Origin: a virus
IMG/VR virus record: IMGVR_UViG_3300027788_001769
Location: 1-64,000 of that record
Length of the DNA: 64,000 nt
Strand: one strand, 5' to 3'
The notes beneath the pieces were generated by a model. The model saw nothing but the letters and a program-made list of their open reading frames with translations, ran no database searches and had not been told where the DNA came from. The number at the start of each line of letters is the position of its first letter. The first letter of the stretch is position 1. A program made the translations under genes and the position numbers. Positions 43,738 to 51,931 of this stretch are shown piece by piece.

Positions 43738-44390
43738 TGAGGGAATTAATTAAAAAAATACTAAGGGAAGAATTTCTGTCGGAGGAAAAGGTAATTGGGT
43801 TTGGACAACCAAATAATAACTTTGTTGTTATTGCTGGTGGACCAGGAGCTGGTAAAAGTTTTATAAGTGGTAACCTAATCAACCTAAATAATGTTAAGAA
43901 TTTTAATGTTGACCAAGTAAGGGTTATGACAGCAAAAAAATTATGGGGTGACGAGTGGGAAGAAAAAATATCCACACCAGAAGGGTATCAACAAATACTA
44001 GATATGACGTACACCACCTCAAACCCAAAAAACCTAACAGTAAAATTTTTAAAACAATTTTTACAACATGAAAGAAACCAACAAGTTAATGTGGTATATG
44101 ATGCTGGTGGTGGTCAAGAACAAGTAATGAAAGACATACATAACCTAGCTAAAGAAAATGGTTTTAATACTACACTAGTGTATGTAAGAACACCTTTAGA
44201 GTTAGCTCAACTTAGAAATGACGATAGACCTAGAAGTTTACCACCGGAAATGGTGGCACAATACCATGAACAAGTTAAAGATAATATGAGGAATATGATT
44301 CCTGTATTTGACAATGTGTGGACAGTAGATAATAAAGAATTGATTAACTTATCAGATAGACCATCTGATAATATAGAAAAAATTAAATAA
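43737..44390 (+). CDS. P-loop kinase (zeta-toxin/AAA_33-like) with leader, 217 aa
   Basis: I choose GTG at 43737, inside TAGTG with the upstream stop, because it gives MRELIKKILREEFLSEEK, closely matching the SOD leader. After the leader comes FVVIAGGPGAGKSF, a Walker A at residues 34-41, then NVDQVR, a lid-type RNDDRPRSLP (about 160) and VWTVDN at the end. This is the pattern of zeta-toxin-like or polynucleotide-kinase-like P-loop kinases. The substrate could be a nucleoside, a nucleic-acid end or a sugar; not resolved. It ends 8 bases inside the convergent HAD gene. Confidence 0.75.
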   Translation: MRELIKKILREEFLSEEKVIGFGQPNNNFVVIAGGPGAGKSFISGNLINLNNVKNFNVDQVRVMTAKKLWGDEWEEKISTPEGYQQILDMTYTTSNPKNLTVKFLKQFLQHERNQQVNVVYDAGGGQEQVMKDIHNLAKENGFNTTLVYVRTPLELAQLRNDDRPRSLPPEMVAQYHEQVKDNMRNMIPVFDNVWTVDNKELINLSDRPSDNIEKIK

Positions 44391-44820
44391 CTTTATTTAT
44401 TTTTAATTTAATTTTTGGGTATTTCATACAATAACTAATCACATCATCAATATGTTTATCCTTATCCTCCCAGTACTCTATTTCAGTAGTTTCAGGGTAT
44501 TTTTTTATTAAACTCTCTACTCTTTTCCCTTTAGACCTATTACCATCTTTACCTACTATAAATAATTTTTCATTAAAATTAATGTTTTTAGTTTTTAATA
44601 TGGACATAACCTCATCCTCAACACTACCTATTCTATTTGTTAAAAGAACAGTAATTACTTTTTTTTCATTAGACTCACTAAAGTATTTTTTTAGTGTTTC
44701 TTTATTAAATGTAAAGTCCCATTTTTTTGGGTCTAGGCTGTCTTTAGTGTCAAGATAAGTGCTGTCTTCATAAGGGGTTTCGACTAAGGTATTGTCAAAA
44801 TCGAACATAGATAATTTCAT
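44383..44820 (-). CDS. HAD-family phosphatase, SAK RNA-repair-like, 145 aa
   Basis: Motif I is SMFDFDNTLVETP at the N-terminus, motif II is TVLLTNR (about 57-63), and EYWEDKDKHIDDV (about 115-127) supplies the acidic motif. The order and spacing recall the small HAD domain described as 'Swiss Army Knife RNA repair-like'. It is convergent with the P-loop kinase and is transcribed from a Bacteroidota-type promoter at 44843-44873, so it is probably expressed by the host RNA polymerase early in infection. It has no leader before motif I, unlike the cassette genes. Confidence 0.7.
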   Translation of the reverse strand: MKLSMFDFDNTLVETPYEDSTYLDTKDSLDPKKWDFTFNKETLKKYFSESNEKKVITVLLTNRIGSVEDEVMSILKTKNINFNEKLFIVGKDGNRSKGKRVESLIKKYPETTEIEYWEDKDKHIDDVISYCMKYPKIKLKINKVI

Positions 44821-44842
44821 ATAGTTGTTTTTAAATTCTAAA

Positions 44843-44873
44843 CAAAGATACGAAAAATACTTTAAGATACAAA
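44843..44873 (-). promoter_or_regulatory. Bacteroidota-type promoter (minus) for the small HAD gene
   Basis: Reading the minus strand, TTTG (44870-44873) is followed after 19 bases by TATCTTTG (44843-44850). This matches the Bacteroidota TTTG / TAnnTTTG consensus. The ATG at 44820 lies 22 bases beyond, giving a short leader. Confidence 0.7.
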
Positions 44874-44892
44874 GAAAAACTATGTAAATTTG

Positions 44893-44924
44893 TTTGGTGC
44901 TTACGTAACTTTTTATTATCTTTG
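44893..44924 (+). promoter_or_regulatory. Bacteroidota-type promoter (plus) for the small membrane protein gene
   Basis: TTTG at 44893-44896 and TATCTTTG at 44917-44924 are 20 bases apart, matching the TTTG / TAnnTTTG consensus. The ATG at 44972 is 47 bases downstream. It diverges from the equally good promoter on the minus strand 20 bases to the left. Confidence 0.7.
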
Positions 44925-44971
44925 TCGTATAATATAACAGGAATTAATACTAATTATAAAATAAAAAGAAT

Positions 44972-45208
44972 ATGATAGAATACATTTTAGGGTACTTAAC
45001 AGTTTCAATGGTAGTGATGATTGGGTTCATCTTAATTAACCAAAAACAACTACAAGAAAACTATTTAAAAATAGAGGAGGAAAGGAATGGCATACCAACT
45101 AACGGGTGGTACAACTTTTATATATTAACTCACTTTTTAAAAGCACCATTATTGTGTCCTATGATTCTTATAGTAATCTTATTTAACGGAGGTAAGTTAA
45201 TAAAATAA
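44972..45208 (+). CDS. Small membrane protein, 78 aa, probable early gene
   Basis: A hydrophobic helix at residues about 3-24 (ILGYLTVSMVVMIGFILI) and a second near the C-terminus (about 53-72, LKAPLLCPMILIVILFNG) predict a two-pass inner-membrane protein. A short charged segment with KIEEERNGIP lies between. It stands alone between a Bacteroidota-type promoter and a strong terminator, as expected for an early host-directed gene, such as one for superinfection exclusion or membrane takeover; the function itself is not visible. Confidence 0.65.
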   Translation: MIEYILGYLTVSMVVMIGFILINQKQLQENYLKIEEERNGIPTNGWYNFYILTHFLKAPLLCPMILIVILFNGGKLIK

Positions 45209-45216
45209 TTACCAAA

Positions 45217-45247
45217 TAAAAAAACCACCTATTAAGTGGTTTTTTTT
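45217..45247. terminator. Bidirectional intrinsic terminator
   Basis: AAAACCAC at 45221-45228 pairs with GTGGTTTT at 45236-45243 across a 7-base loop, with A runs before and T runs after. It can end both the plus-strand membrane-protein transcript and the minus-strand transcript of the acidic 270-residue gene. Confidence 0.85.
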
Positions 45248-45271
45248 GTAAATATATGTTCTATTTTATTA

Positions 45272-46084
45272 TTAGTTCATGTTTAAGTCATCATCTAAAT
45301 CCTCTAACTCCTCTGGTTCATCTAAATCTGGATAAGGTATTGGTTTAGCTATAGAATCGTAACTTCTTGGTCTTTTTTGTGATTGTCCAGACCCCATAAG
45401 TTCAGCAGTATAAGTCATAAAGTTACTTAATTTAACCAAAGTATTCTCTATTTGTTTTCTAGTCTTAGGGTCTTTAACAAACTCGTAACCTTTTTTAATG
45501 CTATTAATAATGTTTTCTAGGCCTGATGCAGCAGACTCACCTGGGTGATTTCTATTACTACCACTACCGTAGAACGATTCAGCTATTATTTTAGAATTGT
45601 AATTTGATAATTTTAAACCACTTCCTTTTCTGGCTTTTATTGATTCTCTTATTACTTTGTAAGATTTATTTAATGATTTAACTAAATTGTTTTTTTCTTC
45701 TAGGTACTTATCAACAACTTTTTCACCAGCTGTAGCTCCCATAGCTCCCGCAGCAATCTTTGCTAAATTAGCCCACATTTCATCTAAATCTTCTTCAGGT
45801 TCATCAACTTCATCTAATTCACTAGGTGATTCACTATCCATGTAATAATCGTCACCAGACTGAGTTACCATACCTTGAGCGTCTGAATCCCCAATCGACA
45901 GGTCCCCATCACCAAAGTTCTCACCCATCTCGAACTCTTCGTAATCCATATAGTTTTCTAATAAATTATCAAACTGAGCTGGTGTTAATTTTATGTCACT
46001 AGGTTTTTTACCTGAATGTTCTCTTAATGATAGTCTTAACCCTAACCTATCTACTATTTCTGATTTTTTAATATTCCGTTCCAT
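45272..46084 (-). CDS. Acidic helical protein downstream of tail sheath, 270 aa
   Basis: Not recognised. The protein has an acidic N-terminal third (SELDEVDEPEEDLDEMWAN), a small hydrophobic Ala/Gly helix (LAKIAAGAMGATAGEKVVD), a basic helical middle and an acidic tail (LDEPEELEDLDDDLNMN). No enzymatic motif is visible. It starts 11 bases after the sheath stop and ends at a bidirectional terminator, so it is cotranscribed with sheath. Possible scaffold or internal protein by composition. Confidence 0.55.
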   Translation of the reverse strand: MERNIKKSEIVDRLGLRLSLREHSGKKPSDIKLTPAQFDNLLENYMDYEEFEMGENFGDGDLSIGDSDAQGMVTQSGDDYYMDSESPSELDEVDEPEEDLDEMWANLAKIAAGAMGATAGEKVVDKYLEEKNNLVKSLNKSYKVIRESIKARKGSGLKLSNYNSKIIAESFYGSGSNRNHPGESAASGLENIINSIKKGYEFVKDPKTRKQIENTLVKLSNFMTYTAELMGSGQSQKRPRSYDSIAKPIPYPDLDEPEELEDLDDDLNMN

Positions 46085-46095
46085 TTTTAATTATT

Positions 46096-49000
46096 TTATA
46101 TGTTCTCAAATGATGCTCCTGTTGGTGTAATCAAGAACTCCACACTAATAAACTCAAGAGAACGAGTTGGTTTTATGTAAATTTTACCTTCTAACGTATT
46201 TTGGTCAATCAATTGAGGGTCATCAGAAACTACAACTCTAAAGTCAGTTAAACCCCTTTCTCTTCTAATAGAGTCCAATATTGGGTTAACTAAGTCTAAA
46301 AATTCATTTCTAACTTGTTCATCATTTTGTTCAAATACTAATTTTACAGACACTGAAGAAATAAGTTTTCTAGCTTGTAATAGTAATCTTCTTACGTTAA
46401 TTCTATCTAAAGCTGATTCTCTAGCTTGAAGTGTTTTGTTACCCCAAATAATCGTACCTACATCCGAGAACGTAGCGATTGGGTTAATCCTACCAGCGTA
46501 AAGAGTGTCTCTTTCATCTAAAGTAAGTTTCTTTCTAGCTTTTACAGCGTTTACAATACCACGAGTATAACCTGCTGAAGCGAACCAAGGGAATGAAATG
46601 TTATCCGTTAGTGCGATATTTCTCATAACATCGTACGTTGGTGGTAACCAAATTCTAGTATTATTTTCAGTGTCGTTATGTAATACCCAAGGGTAGTAAG
46701 TTGCTGTGTAGTTAGAGTCAATCCCTGTGTTATCTAAATTATCCACAGCCTCTGTAGGTTGTATGATGTTAGAAGGGTCACTAGGTGATGAAACAAACAC
46801 ATTAAAGTCAGGTGTTGTACACACATATAATGAATCGGCTCTTTCACCAACAACCATCTCAATACTTTCCTCAACTAAGTTACTATTATTTACATAATCA
46901 ATACCTGGTGTTGAGAATACGTTAATATTAACAGCTTCTGGATTTCTAAATGTTCTTATACCAAATAGGTAAGCGTAATAGTCAGTAGTTGCAAAATAAC
47001 CAGCTTCACCCCAAGGTGTTTTTGTAAGGAACTTAAACGAACCATCACCAGTTGCTCCTGGGAATTGTGTTGTACTACAAGCCCCATTTAAGAACCCTGA
47101 TTTTCCTCTAATGTAACTGTCACCATTAGTTCTAAACTTTCTATAAATGTCCCAACCATCAAAACCACCATAAGGCATGAATGTGAACTTTCTAGATTGT
47201 AGTTTATAATACGGACTACCAATATTTGTAGGTTCTTGTGTGAAAGGTGCGTCACCTACAGCGAACTGGTCTGTCGTTGCTGAAGAAGCCGTTGACCCGT
47301 ATGGACAACCACATAGGATGTGTGCACATAATTCACTGTGTTGTGAACAAGTTGCTCCACTATCTAAGTGGAATCCTTGTGTTAAACAAGCCCAATCATC
47401 TCCACTTGAGTCGTTACAAGCGTTAGTTGGTGCTTGTTTTCCTTTGTATTGGAAAAAGTCATCGTCATACGCTCCAGGTGCTACATCTGAAATACCTAAA
47501 TAAGTTGTTCTTATTTTATCACCAGAACTTAAACTTCTATTAGTTAAACCAGCAGTAGTTCCAAATGGTGGGTCATAAATGACATCACCAGGTGCGTCGT
47601 ATTTGGTTTTATAGTATAGTGTAGGACTTCTCATAGAATCATAAGACCTACTAATATACCCTTCAAAACCACAAGGAACCGCATCCCATAGGTTATTATC
47701 CATTTCTAACTCTGGGTCCATATCTAACATGATGTACCTACTCTTCAATTCGTAATCACCATTAACAGTACCAATCTTTTGACCTACGTAACTGTTAAGT
47801 GATGGGTTCATACTACATCTAGTGTATTTTTCTAACACTGTAGGTGAAGAATCTGTATCGTAGTAACTTCTAACTATTAAATCAAATTCAGCTCTTTCTA
47901 GACTTATATTAATAATTGAAATTTTAATAGCTGTATTTGCTGCGTTTCCATCAGCTACCGAAACAGCTCTAAATAATTTATAAACTTTACTACCTCTTAA
48001 TTCCGAAACAACATAAGGTGTTACCGGTGTTTGCCATTGTTCTTGGTAAAAACCAATAGTGTTTGTGTTGTTAGCGTTTCTAAATTCAGGTAAATTTAAT
48101 AATGTACATTGTAATCCTCTTACATAACCTTTTTTGTATGCGTGAGTCAACATATTTGGGTATGATTCCTCAACAAAAATAGGTACCTCTAACATGTCTT
48201 TATCAAAAGGTTGAACACCAAATACTTTCTTAAGGAATTTTTTGTCAGTTGGTGCCATATTAGTATCAAACCTAAACCCTCTATTTTCTCTATCTGTTAC
48301 ATCTATTGCAAATGTTGAGAATGGGTTAGTTAATACGTCGTCATAAGTACTTCCAGTACAAACAAAAGTAACATTTGTAGTTCCAGTAACTCTATATTCT
48401 GGACCACCAGAACCTAATGTACTAACACCCCTAGACCTAAACGTCGCTACTACTTGATTATCAAAATCACAATAAGTAGCTGCACTCCAGTAGGTGAATG
48501 TCATTGAAGTACTTCCAGTGTAAAGGTTGGTTGCACTTACTGTACTAGCATCTTGTACCGCTCCATTAGCTAAATCCACACCAATGGTCATTGATACACC
48601 AGTATATGCCCCATCTACATAATCAAAGAACGTATATTCCCAACTATCATTTTGGTTTGTATTACTACCAGCGTCACAGAAAGGTGAGTCAGCGTAACCA
48701 TTTGGATTGTATTGTGAATTTAATCTATTAGATGTAACACCAGAAAACGCTGCCCAAAAAGTATCATCTATAAAACCACCAGATGAATTTATTACAGGTG
48801 CAGGCCAAGTATTACCCGAAGACGGATTACCAACATCAAAGTTACTCACACCATATTGATAAGCTAGTGAGGTACCAGTTAAATTAGTAAGACATGGTGT
48901 TGTTCCAGTAGCACATGTTGCACTTGGGTGTGAAAAGTTATTATATAGTGCGTAAAAGAAAGAATTTAAATCTTGACGTAGTGTAGTTGTTGAACCATCG

Positions 49001-49728
49001 TATTTTGTTATTAATTCATCTATTGTTGGTACAATTACTGATGGTAAGTGAGTAGAGTACCAATCGTTACCCAGTGGTTGCATTGACCCATTAGCGAAAG
49101 TAGTTAATGGACCGGAAGTTATTGATGTTCCAGACCAATAAGTTGGTACATTAGTTACCAAATAAGAAACTGGAGTTTTACCACTTGCTCCATAACAAGA
49201 AGTTTGTCCAGAACCTTTGTAGTAATAACCTTGTTGGTCTACAATATCATATTGTGTATCACCTGTTTGGTAATATCCTTGACCTGGGAAAACCCTTGTC
49301 TCTCCAGATAGTGTTGAGAAACCTGGTACGTACGCATTATTCCATGAGGTACATTGTGATTGTATTGTATCACAATTTACATTACCCCTAGTCAATATAG
49401 ACCACGAAGGCCCAGCATCAAAACCAGAATAACCAAGTACCCTAGTAACAAATAGTTGATTTGATTGTTGTAAATATGCTTTCGCAATATATGATAGTTC
49501 ATATTTTGGTATTTGTGTTTCAACGTACTTTTCAGTACTAGTAGTACCGAAGTAAGTTTGAAACTCACCATATGAACTTATTAAAATAGGTTCAAACGCT
49601 GGACCTTGTAAAGTCTCACCCGCTAAACCTAATGTTGTAACACCTACACTTTGTGCTACGAAACTTAAATCTTTCTCCGACGTGTAAACACCCGGAGAAA
49701 CAAATACTTTGTTAGAATTACTCGCCAT
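46096..49728 (-). CDS. gp18: Tail sheath protein, T4 gp18-like, unusually large (1210 aa)
   Basis: The N-terminus (VFVSPGVYTSEKDLSFVAQS, GLAGETLQGPAFEPILI and SYIAKAYLQQSNQLFVTRVL) and the C-terminus (ARESALDRINVRRLLLQARK and NPILDSIRRERGLTDFRVVV) are typical of contractile sheath proteins. T4 gp18 has 659 residues; the extra about 550 lie between about residue 115 and 1050. They include Gly/Ser/Thr-rich beta stretches and a Cys-rich segment (CSQHSELCAHILCGC near 790-805). Such insertions would be displayed on the outside of the sheath. A TATTTATT element lies about 41 bases before the start. Confidence 0.9.
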   Translation of the reverse strand: MASNSNKVFVSPGVYTSEKDLSFVAQSVGVTTLGLAGETLQGPAFEPILISSYGEFQTYFGTTSTEKYVETQIPKYELSYIAKAYLQQSNQLFVTRVLGYSGFDAGPSWSILTRGNVNCDTIQSQCTSWNNAYVPGFSTLSGETRVFPGQGYYQTGDTQYDIVDQQGYYYKGSGQTSCYGASGKTPVSYLVTNVPTYWSGTSITSGPLTTFANGSMQPLGNDWYSTHLPSVIVPTIDELITKYDGSTTTLRQDLNSFFYALYNNFSHPSATCATGTTPCLTNLTGTSLAYQYGVSNFDVGNPSSGNTWPAPVINSSGGFIDDTFWAAFSGVTSNRLNSQYNPNGYADSPFCDAGSNTNQNDSWEYTFFDYVDGAYTGVSMTIGVDLANGAVQDASTVSATNLYTGSTSMTFTYWSAATYCDFDNQVVATFRSRGVSTLGSGGPEYRVTGTTNVTFVCTGSTYDDVLTNPFSTFAIDVTDRENRGFRFDTNMAPTDKKFLKKVFGVQPFDKDMLEVPIFVEESYPNMLTHAYKKGYVRGLQCTLLNLPEFRNANNTNTIGFYQEQWQTPVTPYVVSELRGSKVYKLFRAVSVADGNAANTAIKISIINISLERAEFDLIVRSYYDTDSSPTVLEKYTRCSMNPSLNSYVGQKIGTVNGDYELKSRYIMLDMDPELEMDNNLWDAVPCGFEGYISRSYDSMRSPTLYYKTKYDAPGDVIYDPPFGTTAGLTNRSLSSGDKIRTTYLGISDVAPGAYDDDFFQYKGKQAPTNACNDSSGDDWACLTQGFHLDSGATCSQHSELCAHILCGCPYGSTASSATTDQFAVGDAPFTQEPTNIGSPYYKLQSRKFTFMPYGGFDGWDIYRKFRTNGDSYIRGKSGFLNGACSTTQFPGATGDGSFKFLTKTPWGEAGYFATTDYYAYLFGIRTFRNPEAVNINVFSTPGIDYVNNSNLVEESIEMVVGERADSLYVCTTPDFNVFVSSPSDPSNIIQPTEAVDNLDNTGIDSNYTATYYPWVLHNDTENNTRIWLPPTYDVMRNIALTDNISFPWFASAGYTRGIVNAVKARKKLTLDERDTLYAGRINPIATFSDVGTIIWGNKTLQARESALDRINVRRLLLQARKLISSVSVKLVFEQNDEQVRNEFLDLVNPILDSIRRERGLTDFRVVVSDDPQLIDQNTLEGKIYIKPTRSLEFISVEFLITPTGASFENI

Positions 49729-49837
49729 TTCTCTTATTATTTTTAGTTATTATTATTATTCGATTTTTAAATAAATATTATGACCAGACTCAAAAGCATT
49801 AACTAAAATAACTAAATAATTAATGTGTGGGAAAAAA

Positions 49838-49857
49838 GTCATACTTTTGTCATACTT
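49838..49857 (+). promoter_or_regulatory. Tandem operator-like repeat with promoter element upstream of RHH gene
   Basis: GTCATACTT occurs at 49838-49846 and again at 49849-49857, 11 bases apart. TACTTTTG at 49842-49849 matches the TAnnTTTG element and overlaps both repeats. A clear TTTG -33 box is not seen. The small RHH gene starts at 49864. Confidence 0.5.
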
Positions 49858-49863
49858 ATTGGT

Positions 49864-50025
49864 ATGGAACACCCCAAAAGAGTAAAAAATATCAAGATAA
49901 CGCCAAAAACCCATAATATTTTAAAATCGTATTGTGATAAAAATGCTTTAAAGATGTTTGCTTTTGTTGAGAAGTTAATAATGGATAAGTGTAAACCTAA
50001 ACCAGACATATACGGTGATAGTTAA
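49864..50025 (+). CDS. Small ribbon-helix-helix regulator, 53 aa
   Basis: I start the gene at ATG 49864 rather than a GTG at 49825, because a promoter element and tandem repeats occupy 49838-49857. The protein (KRVKNIKITPKTHNILKSYC, then a second helix AFVEKLIMDK) has the strand-helix-helix pattern of RHH repressors. The paired GTCATACTT sites right upstream fit autoregulation. Its end overlaps the convergent gp15-like gene by four bases. Small size and divergent orientation from the surrounding structural genes suggest an early regulator. Confidence 0.6.
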   Translation: MEHPKRVKNIKITPKTHNILKSYCDKNALKMFAFVEKLIMDKCKPKPDIYGDS

Positions 50026-51350
50026 TTAAAGTCAACCGAGAAGGTCAAGCACGACTCTTTATATGGGTCTATCTTAACAATGTTAAACGCAAGTGTTTGT
50101 CCTTTTAAAACATAATATACTGTAAATTTAGCGGCCGGTGTGTTAACACCGTCTATAGTTATAGAACAAGAAGTTATGTTAGTCATCTCTATAATTTGTA
50201 AATTACCATTATACATAAACACTTTACTACCATCTGTTTCTTGTGGTGGACCAATCTCTACAGTAGGTGTACTAGTATAACCTGAGCCCATAAATGTAAC
50301 ATCTATAGAAGTAACTGACTTATTAGTAACCACAGCTGTAGCTGTTGCTGCTGATATAGCTGGAATACCACCACCCAATAAAGTAACAGACGGTACACTT
50401 GAATACCCTGAACCAGTAATGTCTACAGTTATACCAGTAACCGAACCTCCGGAAATTATCGCTGTAGCACTCGCGGTAGTTCCAGAAGCAAAACAAACTA
50501 CCTCTGTAAAAGGACCTTCTGGATTTTCTTCTGTTGGTGGGGACTTTCTTTTTTTTGTTCTGGTGTCTACTTCTGTTAAAACTATAGACCTAGAGATTGC
50601 CGGTGTAACTTCAAACTCTTCACCGTCTATTAAAAATCCCTGTAATTGTAAATTGTAATTTTGGTTATAGAATCTTCTTTTTTCAAGATTACTTAATTGG
50701 CTTTCATCACTTATAGTCTGCATTATTATAGGAATGTAGTGTCCCTTAACAAAAGTATATGCCTGTCTAGAGGTGAAAGTTTGCAACATTACCTTATTAA
50801 AGTGATTTAACTCCCTCATTCGGTTACAAACAATTTTTATATCATAACTAATATCGATAGGTACCGGTTGTGGTATTTTATATAAATCCATTCCTTTTCT
50901 TTGCCCGTCCCAAGTTGGTACTTTGGCATAATGGAAAGCCCTCCTATCTGGTATAGTGTAATTTAAAGCTGGGTTTGTACCATACTGTGGGTCCGGTTGT
51001 CTAACTACCACTAAAAACGGAAGGTCTACCTGCCTGTCATCATCAACAAAACTCCAAGTATTTGAAAACTCTGCCCACCTCTGAACTGTAAGTATTTGGT
51101 CTATAAAATTTATACTTTTACCATCAATTTGTATTCTTAGTCGTTCCTTAACAAAATCTAACATACCTAAATCCAAATCTTCATGTAATACACTTTTAGG
51201 TAAAAAGGTACCATCTTTACTAATAAATTCTTCTAATTGTTTTCTTCTTTTAGGTGTGGACATGCCATCATATCCAGAGGGGTAATGAGGTTGATTCCTA
51301 ACTACCGGATACATGTTTAGTGTTTTTTTAACTTTTTTAGGTAGAGCCAT
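50022..51350 (-). CDS. Tail completion/sheath stabiliser-like protein (gp15 role) with beta-repeat insert, 442 aa
   Basis: The central part (ILTVQRWAEFSNTWSFVDDD, VVVRQPDPQYGTNPAL, VPTWDGQRKGMDLYKIPQPV and MRELNHFNKV) is a conserved block I recall from T4-like marine phage tail completion proteins; gp15 is the T4 counterpart (272 residues). Residues about 290-365 form an insert of two GSGYxSxPxVxL/I repeats (TGSGYSSVPSVTLLGG and MGSGYTSTPTVEIG), a beta module common in phage surface proteins. Position between sheath and the gp14-like gene supports the call. gp15 caps the tail and joins it to the neck. Confidence 0.6.
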   Translation of the reverse strand: MALPKKVKKTLNMYPVVRNQPHYPSGYDGMSTPKRRKQLEEFISKDGTFLPKSVLHEDLDLGMLDFVKERLRIQIDGKSINFIDQILTVQRWAEFSNTWSFVDDDRQVDLPFLVVVRQPDPQYGTNPALNYTIPDRRAFHYAKVPTWDGQRKGMDLYKIPQPVPIDISYDIKIVCNRMRELNHFNKVMLQTFTSRQAYTFVKGHYIPIIMQTISDESQLSNLEKRRFYNQNYNLQLQGFLIDGEEFEVTPAISRSIVLTEVDTRTKKRKSPPTEENPEGPFTEVVCFASGTTASATAIISGGSVTGITVDITGSGYSSVPSVTLLGGGIPAISAATATAVVTNKSVTSIDVTFMGSGYTSTPTVEIGPPQETDGSKVFMYNGNLQIIEMTNITSCSITIDGVNTPAAKFTVYYVLKGQTLAFNIVKIDPYKESCLTFSVDFN

Positions 51351-51351
51351 A

Positions 51352-51867
51352 TTAGATTCCTTTAAATTCGTTTTCTGAAGTTGGGGTACACACTACAGTT
51401 CTATAAAATGGTTTATATCCACCAATGGTATGTGAATTATCATTTGCTATTTTACCATCATTAGCAACAACAAAGTATCTTGTTTTGTCTTCTGTTTCTG
51501 GGTAACCAATATAATCACCATAACTTATATCTACCCCTAGTTCTTTTAAATGTTTAATATAGACACTTAAGGTTAAGTTGCCACTCTCTATATATCTCAT
51601 AATTCCACCAGCATAACTATCATTCACTGGTTGTTCTATTTTTACTAATGCCTTAATCTCTACAGGTGGATAATAACGTATTTCCTCTGGTAAAGCTTCA
51701 CCGTAGACCCTATCACCTACAGTCTTTTCTCTATCTACCCTAAATAAAACTAAAGTAAAATTAAGGTTACCATGTAAGTATTCCATGCCTATTCGTTCAT
51801 GAAGATTCATATCCTCACTTCCGAAAAACTTATTTATTCTTGTTATTGGTACCCTATTTTTTGCCAT
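51352..51867 (-). CDS. Neck/head-tail joining protein (gp14-like role), 171 aa
   Basis: The sequence ITRINKFFGSEDMNLHERIG, then FTLVLFRVDREKTVGDRVYG and GDYIGYPETEDKTRYFVV, is beta-rich and fits the head-closure or adaptor type of phage protein. It lies one base before the tail completion gene and near the gp13-like neck gene, as gp14 does in T4 (256 residues); no strict signature is visible. A TATTTATAA element lies 16 bases before the start at 51867. Confidence 0.5.
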   Translation of the reverse strand: MAKNRVPITRINKFFGSEDMNLHERIGMEYLHGNLNFTLVLFRVDREKTVGDRVYGEALPEEIRYYPPVEIKALVKIEQPVNDSYAGGIMRYIESGNLTLSVYIKHLKELGVDISYGDYIGYPETEDKTRYFVVANDGKIANDNSHTIGGYKPFYRTVVCTPTSENEFKGI

Positions 51868-51883
51868 AAAACGTCTTTATACT

Positions 51884-51892
51884 TTATAAATA
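51884..51892 (-). promoter_or_regulatory. TATTTATAA element upstream of the gp14-like gene
   Basis: Minus-strand TATTTATAA, 16 bases before the ATG at 51867, in the divergent gap with the SNF2 helicase gene. Confidence 0.4.
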
Positions 51893-51931
51893 CTTAGATA
51901 ATGGTTATAATTATTTGTTAAATTATTTAGT

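Noticed and set aside
43176-43975. Minus-strand frames opposite the basic protein and kinase genes
   Set aside because: Leu/Pro/Ser-rich antisense shadows; the plus-strand frames have clear family motifs.
49825-49863. GTG start at 49825 for the RHH gene
   Set aside because: The extra 13 codons overlap the promoter element and tandem repeats, and the RHH pattern begins after the ATG at 49864.
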